From the NCBI RefSeq assembly GCF_016650635.1, contig NZ_JAEKFI010000004.1, positions 1,436,001-1,500,000 of the forward strand: DNA of 64,000 bases. Reading direction: 5' to 3'. Every line of letters begins with the position of its first letter. Positions within the stretch are counted from its first letter, which is position 1. Below are positions 43,463 to 53,033 of the stretch, piece after piece. Made by a program: the position numbers and the translations under genes. Under the pieces are notes generated by a model. It saw nothing but the letters and a program-made list of their open reading frames with translations, did not search any database and was not told the DNA's origin. Origin of the DNA: Pseudomonas sp. TH43 (GTDB taxonomy: Bacteria; Pseudomonadota; Gammaproteobacteria; Pseudomonadales; Pseudomonadaceae).

Positions 43463-45511
43463 TCACTCAGAAAACACAAAAAAAGCCTTCGGTTTAACCT
43501 TCTCAGGCGGCGAATTCGCCAACGCCTGATCCATCAAACTCCCCGCCTTATCCTTATCCGCCGCCCCCGGCAGCACCGGCGGTTTAATCCCGATCCCGGT
43601 CCCATTACCAGGCGCTCCGCCAGCATTAATCTTCACCACCGGCCCAACCACCGTCACGCCACCGCCATCGAGCTTGATAAAGCTGCCACCGCCAAGAATG
43701 GTCAGCTCAGTCCCCGCCTCAATGACAATCTTGTCCCCAGCCTTGAGGTGTATCTCTTTCCCGGCGCTGGTCAGTTGCGCAGTCCCCAGCTTGATGTGCT
43801 GGTTCTGTCCAACTGTCAGGTGATCATCGACTCGCGTTTCAACCTTGCGGTCGGAAACCGTGGTGCGGTGTTCTTCGGCCTTGAGCTCCGTGTAGGTGTT
43901 CTTCTCGACGGTGTCGTGGCGTTCGTTGCCGACGCGAATCTTCTGGTCGTGCTCGATGTTTTCATCCCAATCGCGCTGGGCGTGGATGTAGATTTGCTCG
44001 GCGCCTTTTTTGTCTTCGATGCGCAGTTCGTTGTATCCGCCGCCGCCCGGTGAGCTGAGCGTTTTGAAGACGCTACGGGTTTTGTTCGCCGGCAAGGCGT
44101 AGGGCACCGGGTTTTCCTTGTGGTACAGGCAGCCGGTCACCAGTGGTTGGTCGGGGTCGCCTTCGAGGAAGGTGACGAGGACTTCCATGCCGATGCGCGG
44201 GATGCTGATGGCACCGTAACGGTCGCCAGCCCAGGAGCTGGAGACGCGCAGCCAGCAGCTGGTCTTGTCGTCGGCCTGGCCTTCGCGGTCCCAGTGGAAT
44301 TGCACCTTGATGCGGCCGTATTGGTCGCAGTGGATTTCTTCGCCGGCGGGGCCGGTGACGTGGGCGGTCTGGCTGCCGAGCACGCGCGGTTTCGGGTGTT
44401 CGAGGGCCGGGCGGTAGAACACTTCCCACGGGGTGGCGAGGAAGGTGTTGCGGTAGCCCTGATGGAAGTCGTCCTTGTTGTCGGTGGTGTCGCTGGTCAC
44501 GCCTTCTTCGAGGACTTGCGGCTGTTTGCCTTCGTGGAAGATTTCGGTGAGCAGCCACAGGTCGTTCCACTCGCTGCGCGGGTGGTCGGACATTTCCATG
44601 AAGTGGCCGCTGACCAGACGGGTCTGGTCGCCGCGACCTTCGGCCTGGCGGTAGTCGGCGCGGTGGCGTTCGAGGGCGCGCTGGCTGAGGAATTTGCCGC
44701 GAGCGCGGTCGATGAAGCGGCCGGGGTAGTCGTAGTCTTCCAGATCCGGTTCAGTGCTTTGGCTATCGGGAGCGGCGTCAGGTTTGTAGGCCGCTTCCAT
44801 TTGCAGGCGCGGCTTTTCAAAGTCGTAGTCGCGGCGGGTGACGCGGCTGGTGCGGGTTTCCAGGCGCAGGCGGAAGCCTTTGATCACTGGCTCATCAGCC
44901 ACCATACCGCTGCCCTGAATGTAGGCGGTCGGCTGGCCGAGTTTGGGGAACACAGTCTGGTCGTCGCCGAACACCAGCAGGTGGCCTTTCGGGGTGTGCT
45001 GGAAGTGGTAGTGAATGCCTTCCTCTTCGCACAGACGCTGGACGAAGTGCAGGTCGGTTTCGTCGTACTGCACGCAGTAGTCACGATCCGGGCACGGCTG
45101 GCTCAACTGAAAGTTGTAGGCGTTGCCCTTGATGCCGTGCTCTTCGAGGATCAGCGCGATGATTTTCGGCGCCGACATCTGCTGGTAGATGCGCTGGTTG
45201 GTGCGGTGATGCAGGTATTGCAGTTGCGGCACCAGCGACACTTTGTAGCGGGTCAGGCGCTTGCCGGCATCGCCCTGGGCGACGCGATAGATCTGCCCGT
45301 GGATGCCAGAGCCCTGCGGATCGAAGGCGAGGAAGGCCTGTTTGTGCAGGAGCTTTTCCAGGTCCAGATCGGGGTTTTCGCTGACCAGTTCGAGGTCGAA
45401 ACGAAACGGCTGGCTGATGCCTTCGGTGCCGGTGAACGCCAGCACTTGCAGGTCGCCCACGTAGTCTTCGACCTTGAGGCTGAAGTGGGTCTCGTTAGCT
45501 GAGTTGAACAT
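43463..45511 (-). CDS. vgrG: T6SS spike protein VgrG
   Basis: VgrG trimers cap the Hcp tube and carry effectors. The 682-residue protein has the gp27-like N-terminal domain (FSLKVEDYVGDLQVLAFTGTEG, QYDETDLHFVQRLCEEEGIHYHF), the gp5-OB region (HCDQYGRIKVQFHWDREG, WLRVSSSWAGDRYGAISIPRIGMEVLVTFLEGDPDQPLVTG) and a C-terminal beta-helix needle (HLTVGQNQHIKLG). It ends in a short Lys/Pro tail with no effector domain fused. Start ATG 45511 follows AGGGAG. It lies directly upstream of the effector genes, which it probably delivers. Confidence 0.95.
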   Translation of the reverse strand: MFNSANETHFSLKVEDYVGDLQVLAFTGTEGISQPFRFDLELVSENPDLDLEKLLHKQAFLAFDPQGSGIHGQIYRVAQGDAGKRLTRYKVSLVPQLQYLHHRTNQRIYQQMSAPKIIALILEEHGIKGNAYNFQLSQPCPDRDYCVQYDETDLHFVQRLCEEEGIHYHFQHTPKGHLLVFGDDQTVFPKLGQPTAYIQGSGMVADEPVIKGFRLRLETRTSRVTRRDYDFEKPRLQMEAAYKPDAAPDSQSTEPDLEDYDYPGRFIDRARGKFLSQRALERHRADYRQAEGRGDQTRLVSGHFMEMSDHPRSEWNDLWLLTEIFHEGKQPQVLEEGVTSDTTDNKDDFHQGYRNTFLATPWEVFYRPALEHPKPRVLGSQTAHVTGPAGEEIHCDQYGRIKVQFHWDREGQADDKTSCWLRVSSSWAGDRYGAISIPRIGMEVLVTFLEGDPDQPLVTGCLYHKENPVPYALPANKTRSVFKTLSSPGGGGYNELRIEDKKGAEQIYIHAQRDWDENIEHDQKIRVGNERHDTVEKNTYTELKAEEHRTTVSDRKVETRVDDHLTVGQNQHIKLGTAQLTSAGKEIHLKAGDKIVIEAGTELTILGGGSFIKLDGGGVTVVGPVVKINAGGAPGNGTGIGIKPPVLPGAADKDKAGSLMDQALANSPPEKVKPKAFFVFSE

Positions 45512-45539
45512 TGTGTGCTCCCTGTTCGAATGTCATCCG

Positions 45540-46541
45540 TTACGCCCGAAACCGCAGACGTTGCAGCCAGGATGAAGTGGCGCCCAAGGCGTCACGCAGT
45601 TGTTCGGCAGTGATGGTGCGCGCTGCCGCATCGAAGCTCAGCGCGGTTTGCAGCGCTGGCCAACAGTGTTTCGGTAAGTTCTGCGGGGCTTGCAGTTCGC
45701 GCTCCAGGTGCTCGTCGCGGGCCTGGGTCGAGGGCAAGCGGCGGAACGGGTGTTTGCCGCCCGCCAATTCATAGATCACGCAGGCCACGCCGTACACGTC
45801 CGCGCTGGCCGACAATGGTTGGCCCTCAAGCAGTTCGGGGGCGGCGTAGCCCGGGGTCCAGGCGTTGAAGCGCTCGCGGCTCAGGTGTGGCAGGCCGGGC
45901 AACGTGCCCTCTTCTGCCTGGCCGAGACCGAAGTCGAAGAGGCGCAAGCCTTCCTCGCTGAGCATGACGTTGCTCGGTTTCATGTCACCGTGCAGCACGC
46001 CGCGACGGTGGGCGTAGGCCAGCGTGTCGAGCAGCGGCAAGACGATGTCGCGCAGTTCTTTCCACGGCAGGCCGAGAGGCCGCTCGCAGAGCAATTTGTC
46101 CAGGGTCAGGCCACGCATGTATTCCATGGTGATGAAGGCCCGCTGGCAATCGGTGTCGACTTCAAAGGTGTGTGCGCGCACAACGTTGTTGTGGCGCAAG
46201 CGTCGGGTCAGGGCGAACTCGCTGTAGAGCAAGGCACTGGCGTCCGGCGATTCGGCAAATTCTTCGCTGAGGATTTTCAGCGCGATGTAAGGGTCGGGAT
46301 CGCCGAACTGTTCGTGCAGCAGATCCCTCGCCCGGTATACAGCGCCCATGCCGCCGGCCCCGAGCAGGCGCTCGAGGCGATAACGGCCGGCCAGCACGTC
46401 CGGCAACGCGCCGATGCTGGCCTTGGTGGGGGCTAGCGCGGGTTCCGCGTTATGGGCTTTGGCGAAGGCGAAGTACGTCAGGTTGTTGGCCTGTTCTTCG
46501 CTCATCAGCAAGTCATCGATTGGCGATTCGATTTCACTCAT
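45540..46541 (-). CDS. T6SS-associated Ser/Thr protein kinase (Stk1/PpkA type)
   Basis: 333 residues from ATG 46541, which overlaps the phosphatase stop by 4 bases. I reject a longer frame that reads through the phosphatase gene. After a short leader (residues 1-50), the kinase domain shows GAGGMGAVYRA (glycine loop), ALKIL (ATP lysine), VLHGDMKPSNVML (catalytic loop, HGD in place of HRD) and LFDFGLG (DFG). It has no membrane segment, unlike PpkA of HSI-I. With the phosphatase it probably controls T6SS assembly through threonine phosphorylation of an FHA partner. Confidence 0.92.
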   Translation of the reverse strand: MSEIESPIDDLLMSEEQANNLTYFAFAKAHNAEPALAPTKASIGALPDVLAGRYRLERLLGAGGMGAVYRARDLLHEQFGDPDPYIALKILSEEFAESPDASALLYSEFALTRRLRHNNVVRAHTFEVDTDCQRAFITMEYMRGLTLDKLLCERPLGLPWKELRDIVLPLLDTLAYAHRRGVLHGDMKPSNVMLSEEGLRLFDFGLGQAEEGTLPGLPHLSRERFNAWTPGYAAPELLEGQPLSASADVYGVACVIYELAGGKHPFRRLPSTQARDEHLERELQAPQNLPKHCWPALQTALSFDAAARTITAEQLRDALGATSSWLQRLRFRA

Positions 46542-47266
46542 TGGCGGATTACCACGGCGGTCAAATTGTCCCGAGCGGCGCCCCGCAGGGCACCGTCGAA
46601 CAAACGTTCCAGCGCCACGTGCGGCGCGCTGAGGCTGAGGGCGTTGCCGAGGGCATCGCTGCTCAGGCCTTGATACAAACCATCGCTGCAGAGCAAAAAC
46701 GCATCGCCCGGATAGACCTCGAGTTCGAGGACATCCAGGGTCAGTTGTTCGGCGGCGCCGACGGCTCGGGTCAACGCCTGAGCCGACGGGTGCGCTGCCG
46801 CTTGTTCGACGCTCATCTGTTGCTCGTCGATCAGTTGCTGTTGCAGCGAATGGTCTTTGGACAGTTGATACAGACGCTGGCCGCGCCACAGGTAGCAGCG
46901 GCTGTCGCCGGCCCAGATGCAGGCCGCGCGATTGCCTTCCACCAGCAGCGCCACGACGGTGCTGCCCATGATGCTGTCGTGACGGCCGGCAGTGACGGTC
47001 AACTCCTGCCCCAGGCGCCGGTTCAGCCAGTGCAGGCACTGGCGAATGGCTTTGAGGCGTTCGTCGAACTCGTCGTGTGCCGGCAGTTCAGCCAGGCTGG
47101 CGACGATCAACTGGCTGGCGACGTCGCCACCCTGATGACCGCCCATGCCGTCCGCGACCACCCACAGCCCCTGCTGCGGATGGTCGAGGAAGGCATCTTC
47201 GTTGCGCGCCCGCACCTTGCCCGGGTCAGTACGCGCCGCGCTGCGCCAGGGACTGGCCACCAGCAT
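46538..47266 (-). CDS. T6SS-associated PP2C protein phosphatase (PppA/Stp1 type)
   Basis: 242 residues with PP2C motifs: RARNEDAFLD, VVADGMGGHQGGDVAS, MGSTVVALLV, AGDSRCYLWR, LTRAVGA, LLCSDGLYQGL and ARDNLTAVVIR. It reverses the kinase's phosphorylation. The ATG at 47266 overlaps the tssM stop (TGATG) and its own stop overlaps the kinase ATG, so the three are translationally coupled. Confidence 0.95.
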   Translation of the reverse strand: MLVASPWRSAARTDPGKVRARNEDAFLDHPQQGLWVVADGMGGHQGGDVASQLIVASLAELPAHDEFDERLKAIRQCLHWLNRRLGQELTVTAGRHDSIMGSTVVALLVEGNRAACIWAGDSRCYLWRGQRLYQLSKDHSLQQQLIDEQQMSVEQAAAHPSAQALTRAVGAAEQLTLDVLELEVYPGDAFLLCSDGLYQGLSSDALGNALSLSAPHVALERLFDGALRGAARDNLTAVVIRQ

Positions 47267-50200
47267 CAGAGCTGCACCGGCATACGGAAGGTGCGCAGCA
47301 CGCCCATGTCGAACGGGTTCGGCGTGCGCTGGCTGGTCAGCAGGTAGTTGGCGCGCAGGCCGCCTACGTCAGCTTTCAGCACCAGCACGTCGCGACCGGT
47401 CAGATACTCGGTCTGCATCAGGTCGAACAGACGGAACAGCGACCATGGGCCGGAGTTCTTTTCGATACCGATCGGGCGGCCGGCCATTTTGTCCATGACC
47501 AGGCTGGTGCGACCGTCTTCAGCATCGGTCGGCCACTTGAACGACATTGGCAGGATCGGGCCGTGACGGTATTCCATGGTCTTGTCGCCGAACTTGAACT
47601 CGGAACGGCTGACGGCCGGGTCGAGGGTGTATGGCTCCAGTTTGAACTGCACGGTCGGTTCGGCCGGGTTGATCGAGAAGAAGCTCTGACGAATCGTCAG
47701 TGCCGCCGCCATCTGATCGAGGTAGACCTTGGACACCGGCAGGCTGTGACCGTCAATGCTGCGCATGCGGTAGTTGCCCGGATCGCCGCTGACGAACGGA
47801 CGCATGTAGCTGTCGAAGAAGCGGTCAACGGTGCCTTGCGCCTTGAAGAACTCGCGGAAGTCGCTGATCGCCACGTCGCTGGTGCTGCTGGCGCTGAACG
47901 GATAACGCTTGCTGATGGTCTTGCCATACACGCTGTACAGCTCGTTCTGATAACGGCCGTTGAGGTATTGGTAAGCATCGTTGAGCACCAGACGCCAGGA
48001 GTCTTCGGCCAGCACGTTGAACCACACGCTCAGTGGCCGCGGCAGGCGACCGGAAGCGGTGCGCAGGTTGGTCAGCGCATCACGCTGGCCGCTCATGCGG
48101 GTTTTCGCCAGTTCGAACGCGGCTTGTTCCGGCGTGCTGGAACGGGCCAGACCGGACAGTTGCAGTTGCAGGTCGTTGAGCGCGGTGAAGGCAGGCGTCA
48201 GGTCGGCGCCCGGACCGTTGTTGTCATCGAGCAAACGATGCAGCGGTTCGAAGCGACGTTGCAGCGACTTCTTCGCGGTGTCCGGCAGGCTCTTGGCGAC
48301 GTTCAGGGCCGAAGCCTTATCCGCCACGGCAGACGCCAGTTTGCCGACTTTACCCAGTTTGCCCTTTTGCCCCGCCAGTGCATCGGCGGCATCACCGGCT
48401 TCATCGACCGGATCGGCAGCGGCCGGGAAGCGGGTGTTTTCACGCACTTCGGTAAGCAATGCGAGCACCGGCGAGTTGGCCGAAGTCAGCCCCGCCAGTT
48501 GCTCGGCGCCTTCACCGGCGTCGCTGATCGGCGGCAAGGCTACCTGGCCAACGGCTTCGCTCCAGTAGTTGGCGTAGTCGCGGAAATACAGCTGCTCCAG
48601 TTCGACCATCAGGCGACGCAAGTCCATGTCGCTGATGCCCGCACCTTCGCCCAGCACCCAGTTGTCACGCAGGATGTCGGTGACCAGCGCCGAACCCTGC
48701 ACCGAGAAGTACTGCTGATAACCGGTCTGCGTGTAGAAGCCCGGGATCACATATTCGGTGCCGATAAACAGCGCGCCTTGCGGGCCGAGGTGTTGGCTGA
48801 AGCGGTATTCCGGCAGGTTGCGCGCCTGCTCGCGGAGCATGCGATAAACCACGGTGGCCAGCGATTCGCTGCGCAATACCTGACGCGCCTGCGTGACCAA
48901 CTGGTCGTTCAGCGGGTAGATAAACGGCAGCTTCAGCAAGCGTTCGAGGTGAGTGTTCAGACCGTTCTGCACCGCGGTGTTGCCGGTGTAGCGCTGCGAC
49001 CAGTCAGTGGCGACCCAGTCCTTCAGCCATGCGGCGTCACGACGGTCTTTCATGTTCAGCATCAGGTACGCGCGCAGGCTGTTGAGCAGCTTTTCGCGGT
49101 CCTTCATGTTGGCGCGAATCTGCCCTTCGAGCATGGTCGCGACGCGTGGCAGCAGCTGCTTTTCAAGCTCACGATCGTAAGCCTCTTTCACCACCGGATT
49201 AACGGTTTCACCCTGATACAGACCGCCACGTTCAAGGTACGAGACGTCACCTTTTTTCGGGAAGGCCTGGGTCGCAGCGTAGCTGGTGTCGAGGGTTTTC
49301 AGCACACCCATCGCATCATCGCGCGGCGACAAGGCCGAGCGCTGCTGTGTCCAGTTCTGCGCCAGGTTGCGCAGGTTTTCCAGACGCTCGTAGTTGGCCG
49401 AGAAACCGCCAGCCCAAAGCATGCCGAACAACGCCAGTGCCGCCAGTGCGCCGACGTACAACGCACGCTGACCCCAATGGATGCGGCTGCGCTCGCGCTT
49501 GTCGAGACCGGCCAGATCGGCTTCAGGGAAAATCACTCGGCTGAGCAGGTGATGAATGAATCGCGAACGGCCGCTGCGCAGGGTCGGCAACACACCGGCG
49601 TTGAGGCCGAGGCTGGCGCCGATGCCGGCGGTGGTCGAATCCATCTCTTGTGTCAGGTGCGGTGCGCTGGTCAGGTAGAAACCGCGCAGTTGCGTAGCAC
49701 GCTGATAACGGTTGCCGGTGAACGCCATGTCGACGAACAGGCACATGCGCTCGCCGATCTGCCCCAGTTGATGCGGGAAGTCGAGGATGCGGCCACGGCG
49801 CTGCGTGTCGCGCTCGGAGTGCATGCGCATGATCACTTGGCTGTTGAGGCGACGCAGCAGTTCTTCGAACTCGTTGCGCAGCACGGTCACGTCGGTGCCG
49901 ACCTGATCCTTGCGGAAACTGGTACCCAGCACCTGATCGCTTTCTTCGCGGGTCAGTTGATCGAAGAACTCGTCGAAACCGAGCAGCTTGTCAGCCTTGC
50001 TCAGCACCAGATACACCGGCACGTCGACGTGCAGTTTCTGGTGCACGTCTTGCAGGCGAGCACGCACCTGGCGCGCCAGGGTGTCGATGTCTTGTTCGCT
50101 GCCGCCGAGCAGGGTTTCCACCGGAATGGTCACCAGCACACCGTTCAACGGACGGCCACGACGACGCTTGCGCAACAGCTCCAGCAAGGTGGTCCAGGCG

Positions 50201-50805
50201 CTGCCGTCGACTTCGGCGTCAGGCTGCGTCAGGTAACGGCCGGCGGTGTCGATCAGCACACCGTGATCGGCGAAGTACCAGTCGCAATGACGGGTGCCGA
50301 GGGTGTCGCGGGTCAGTTTGCGGTCGATCTTGTTGATCGGGAATTCCAGACCGGAAAAGTCCAGCAGGCTGGTCTTGCCCGAGGCCTGTGGGCCGATCAA
50401 CAGGTACCACGGCAAGTCGCTGCGCCAGCGTTCGCTGCGGCCGCGATACAGGCTCGAAGTCTTCAGGGTTTTCAGCGCGTCTTTGAAGCGCGCCTTCAAC
50501 TCTTTCTGTTCTTCGTCGATCTGCTCTTCGCGGCGGATGCGATCCTGACCGTCTTCGGACTCTTCTTCGGCTTTCTTGCGAATGCCCGAGCGCCAGCTGA
50601 CGAAGACCATGGTCAGGCCCCAGATCAGGAACAGCACGCTGATGGTCAACAGACGGGAGGTCGAACCTTCCCAGAACTTGTAGTCATCCACTGCCAACAA
50701 CGGGCCGACGAACCACACCAGCAGCGCCACGAACAGCACCAGCAGCAGGGTCCAGACCCAGGTCTGGCGCAGGAAGGCGCCGACTTTCTTGAAAAACTTT
50801 TTCAT
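47266..50805 (-). CDS. tssM: T6SS membrane-complex protein TssM (IcmF)
   Basis: TssM spans the envelope and joins TssL to TssJ. 1179 residues from MKKFFKKVGAFLRQTW (AGGGAC upstream). Two membrane helices lie near residues 10-65 (LLLVLFVALLVWFVGPLL, LLTISVLFLIWGLTMVFVSW), and a third follows near 440 (ALYVGALAALALFGMLWAGG). The cytoplasmic nucleotide site is GPQASGKTSLLDF, a Walker A motif, so this is a class with an intact P-loop. The C-terminal periplasmic region binds TssJ. Length is normal. Confidence 0.95.
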   Translation of the reverse strand: MKKFFKKVGAFLRQTWVWTLLLVLFVALLVWFVGPLLAVDDYKFWEGSTSRLLTISVLFLIWGLTMVFVSWRSGIRKKAEEESEDGQDRIRREEQIDEEQKELKARFKDALKTLKTSSLYRGRSERWRSDLPWYLLIGPQASGKTSLLDFSGLEFPINKIDRKLTRDTLGTRHCDWYFADHGVLIDTAGRYLTQPDAEVDGSAWTTLLELLRKRRRGRPLNGVLVTIPVETLLGGSEQDIDTLARQVRARLQDVHQKLHVDVPVYLVLSKADKLLGFDEFFDQLTREESDQVLGTSFRKDQVGTDVTVLRNEFEELLRRLNSQVIMRMHSERDTQRRGRILDFPHQLGQIGERMCLFVDMAFTGNRYQRATQLRGFYLTSAPHLTQEMDSTTAGIGASLGLNAGVLPTLRSGRSRFIHHLLSRVIFPEADLAGLDKRERSRIHWGQRALYVGALAALALFGMLWAGGFSANYERLENLRNLAQNWTQQRSALSPRDDAMGVLKTLDTSYAATQAFPKKGDVSYLERGGLYQGETVNPVVKEAYDRELEKQLLPRVATMLEGQIRANMKDREKLLNSLRAYLMLNMKDRRDAAWLKDWVATDWSQRYTGNTAVQNGLNTHLERLLKLPFIYPLNDQLVTQARQVLRSESLATVVYRMLREQARNLPEYRFSQHLGPQGALFIGTEYVIPGFYTQTGYQQYFSVQGSALVTDILRDNWVLGEGAGISDMDLRRLMVELEQLYFRDYANYWSEAVGQVALPPISDAGEGAEQLAGLTSANSPVLALLTEVRENTRFPAAADPVDEAGDAADALAGQKGKLGKVGKLASAVADKASALNVAKSLPDTAKKSLQRRFEPLHRLLDDNNGPGADLTPAFTALNDLQLQLSGLARSSTPEQAAFELAKTRMSGQRDALTNLRTASGRLPRPLSVWFNVLAEDSWRLVLNDAYQYLNGRYQNELYSVYGKTISKRYPFSASSTSDVAISDFREFFKAQGTVDRFFDSYMRPFVSGDPGNYRMRSIDGHSLPVSKVYLDQMAAALTIRQSFFSINPAEPTVQFKLEPYTLDPAVSRSEFKFGDKTMEYRHGPILPMSFKWPTDAEDGRTSLVMDKMAGRPIGIEKNSGPWSLFRLFDLMQTEYLTGRDVLVLKADVGGLRANYLLTSQRTPNPFDMGVLRTFRMPVQL

Positions 50806-50818
50806 CACACGTCCCTGT

Positions 50819-51694
50819 TTACGGCTGCGACTGCGGCTGGACCGCGGCCGGATCAAGCGGCTGATATGGTTGCAGAACGGTGTCGCGCTGCTCGCCCAAG
50901 ACCCAGGCGAAGCCCGAATACATCACCACCAGGCAGACGAAGGTGAACAACACCACCATCCACGCCGGCACGATGCGCACCAGGTTGCGGCGCTGATCGT
51001 TCAAGCCTTCCCAATGCGGCGACAACTCGCGCGGCACGTCGCCACGCAACTGACGGATCTGCCGGTACAAGGCGTCGCGGATGCCTTCGAGTTCGAGCAT
51101 GCCGCGAGCCTGGACGCGGTACTTGCCCTCGAAACCGAGGGACAGGCACAGGTACATCAGCTCGAGCATCGGCAGGTGCTTGACCGGGTTCTTCGACAGC
51201 CGATCGAGCAACTGGAAGAACTTCTCGCCACCGAAGGTTTCGTTGTGGAAGCTGCTCAAAAGGCTCATCTGCGACCATTCGCTTTCGTTGCCCCACGGCG
51301 TGGTCACGACAGCTTCGTCGACCACGGTGCAGAGCACGTAACGCGCGGCCATCACCTGGCTGCTCTCGGCGCCGTTGTGCAGGGCGCGCACTTCAAACAG
51401 CTTGAGCCCGGCGGTCAGGCGCTCGTTGAGCGCGTAGAGATCTTCGCGGGTTTCGCTGTGCTTGAGGCGCACCACTTCCGAGAGCAGTTCGGAGGAAGCG
51501 GCCACCAGCGAATTGAGGCTGATGTTGAACGCTTCGGCCGGGCGCAGGCGCGCGGCGTAGATCATCCGTTCTTCGAGTTGCTCGAAACGCGGCGGCGCGG
51601 CGAAGTCGGTCAGCGGACTCGACGCCGGGCCATGGCCCTGACGGTCGAGCAGGACGGTTTTGTCGTCCTGATTGTGTTCCATGTCCTTGATCAT
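50819..51694 (-). CDS. tssL: T6SS membrane-complex protein TssL (DotU)
   Basis: 291 residues: a DotU-like cytoplasmic domain (RLRPAEAFNISLNSLVAASSELLSEV, RYVLCTVVDEAVVTTPWGNES, GGEKFFQLLDRLSKNPVKHLPMLELMYLCLSLGFEGKYR) and one C-terminal membrane helix (WMVVLFTFVCLVVMYSGFAWVL). It has no peptidoglycan-binding OmpA-like extension. It stands 5 bases downstream of tssK and 13 bases upstream of tssM. Confidence 0.95.
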   Translation of the reverse strand: MIKDMEHNQDDKTVLLDRQGHGPASSPLTDFAAPPRFEQLEERMIYAARLRPAEAFNISLNSLVAASSELLSEVVRLKHSETREDLYALNERLTAGLKLFEVRALHNGAESSQVMAARYVLCTVVDEAVVTTPWGNESEWSQMSLLSSFHNETFGGEKFFQLLDRLSKNPVKHLPMLELMYLCLSLGFEGKYRVQARGMLELEGIRDALYRQIRQLRGDVPRELSPHWEGLNDQRRNLVRIVPAWMVVLFTFVCLVVMYSGFAWVLGEQRDTVLQPYQPLDPAAVQPQSQP

Positions 51695-51699
51695 GTCGG

Positions 51700-53031
51700 T
51701 CAGTTCCTGATGGCCCAGAATTTCAGTTCAAGCTCGGCAAATTCGCCGGACACGTGGAACGCGAAGCCGCCGGAGCGCTCGAGTTGTGCCAGGTCTTCGG
51801 AACTGAGTTCGAGGATGAAATAGGTTTTGTTCGAGTGGAACGCGATCTGCCGCGGGGCCACCGGCAACGGTTTGACCTTGATCCCCGGCAGGTGCAGGTT
51901 GACCAGTTGGCGGATGCGCTCCACCGGGCCGACCTTGAGGTGCGCCGGCAAGCGGTGGCGCAGTTCTTCGGAGTCGCAGTTGGCACTGGCCGCCAGCACG
52001 AACGATGCCGTGCCGAGCAGTTTGTGGTCGTGCAACGGCGACACGATGATGCCGTACTGACGCGCTTGCAGGATCAGCTCGATGGCGTGCTGTTCCAGCA
52101 CCATCGACAGTACCTGACGAATTGCGTCCATCAGTTTGCGGAAGCTTGCGCCCTGATCGGCGTGCGAGTAGCGGCTGTCCAGACGCGGGCGTTTGCTATC
52201 GCCGGAGAAAGTCGCCAGATCGCCGAGCATGGTCAGCAGCGTGCGGTACAACTCTTCCGGATGAACCTGCTCCAGCCCCAGGTAGTGGCGCAGCAGCAGT
52301 TCGGTACGGTTGATCAGTTGCAGCATCATGAAGTCGCCGACTTCCGCACCGCCGACCTTGCCGTTGGAGCGAATCCGCTCGGCAATCGTGTCGCCACGGT
52401 GGTTGAGCATGCTGATGACTTCTTTCAGGCACGACAGCAGATAGCTGGAGGCGTGGGCCTGAATGTAGGTCGGCACGAAGTCCGGGTCGAGGCTGATCAC
52501 GCCGTCGGGCGTGGTGTCGAGCACGTCGCAGATCTTCAGCTTCACGTAGGCCTGATCGCTCTGCTGCTCGCCGAGCAACAGTTTGAAGTCCGGGCGACCA
52601 CAGCTGACCTGGCTGGCGGAATCGTCGCCGGCGTTGGAGTCGGCCACTTCGGCGTCGTACGCGGTGTAGCGCGCGAGAACGTCGGACTGCTCCGGACGGC
52701 GCGACTCGATGTGATTACCGGTGACCAGCGGCAGCGCCAGGTAGATCGGCGTGTTGCCGGTATTCGGCGGCACGTCCAGCGCCAGCGGCTCGGTGTTGCC
52801 GCCGAGTTCGAACAGGCTGCCGTCCGGCAAGATCCCCGAGGCAGCACTGATCACCAGTTTGCCCATGTTGAGAAACTGCAGGTCGATCTCCAGATTGAGA
52901 AAACCCCAGGTGTAACCCCCCAGCAACTGGGTGCGGGTTTTCATCTGGTGATCGTAGTAGCGATCGTTGTGCTGGAAGTGCTGCGGACGCAGCAGCATGC
53001 CTTCCTGCCAAATGACTTTATGGGTATTCAT
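51700..53031 (-). CDS. tssK: T6SS baseplate protein TssK
   Basis: TssK trimers link the baseplate to the membrane complex. 443 residues with the typical start KVIWQEGMLLRPQHFQHNDRYYDHQ and conserved pieces ELGGNTEPLALDVPP, RIRQLVNLHLPGIKVKPLPV and FAFHVSGEFAELELKFWAIR. The ATG is 2 bases downstream of the tssJ stop. Confidence 0.96.
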   Translation of the reverse strand: MNTHKVIWQEGMLLRPQHFQHNDRYYDHQMKTRTQLLGGYTWGFLNLEIDLQFLNMGKLVISAASGILPDGSLFELGGNTEPLALDVPPNTGNTPIYLALPLVTGNHIESRRPEQSDVLARYTAYDAEVADSNAGDDSASQVSCGRPDFKLLLGEQQSDQAYVKLKICDVLDTTPDGVISLDPDFVPTYIQAHASSYLLSCLKEVISMLNHRGDTIAERIRSNGKVGGAEVGDFMMLQLINRTELLLRHYLGLEQVHPEELYRTLLTMLGDLATFSGDSKRPRLDSRYSHADQGASFRKLMDAIRQVLSMVLEQHAIELILQARQYGIIVSPLHDHKLLGTASFVLAASANCDSEELRHRLPAHLKVGPVERIRQLVNLHLPGIKVKPLPVAPRQIAFHSNKTYFILELSSEDLAQLERSGGFAFHVSGEFAELELKFWAIRN

Positions 53032-53033
53032 GG

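Noticed and set aside
44120-45502. Plus-strand open frame over vgrG
   Set aside because: Shadow of VgrG codon bias; no ribosome site or domain.
46541-47039. 499-residue version of the kinase starting inside the phosphatase gene
   Set aside because: Its first 166 residues are an out-of-frame reading of the phosphatase gene. ATG 46541 with a 4-base overlap is the proper start.
47077-50946. Very long plus-strand open frame (1289 codons) over tssM
   Set aside because: Antisense shadow of a GC-rich gene: tssM on the other strand has full domain motifs, and this frame is low-complexity with no family pattern.
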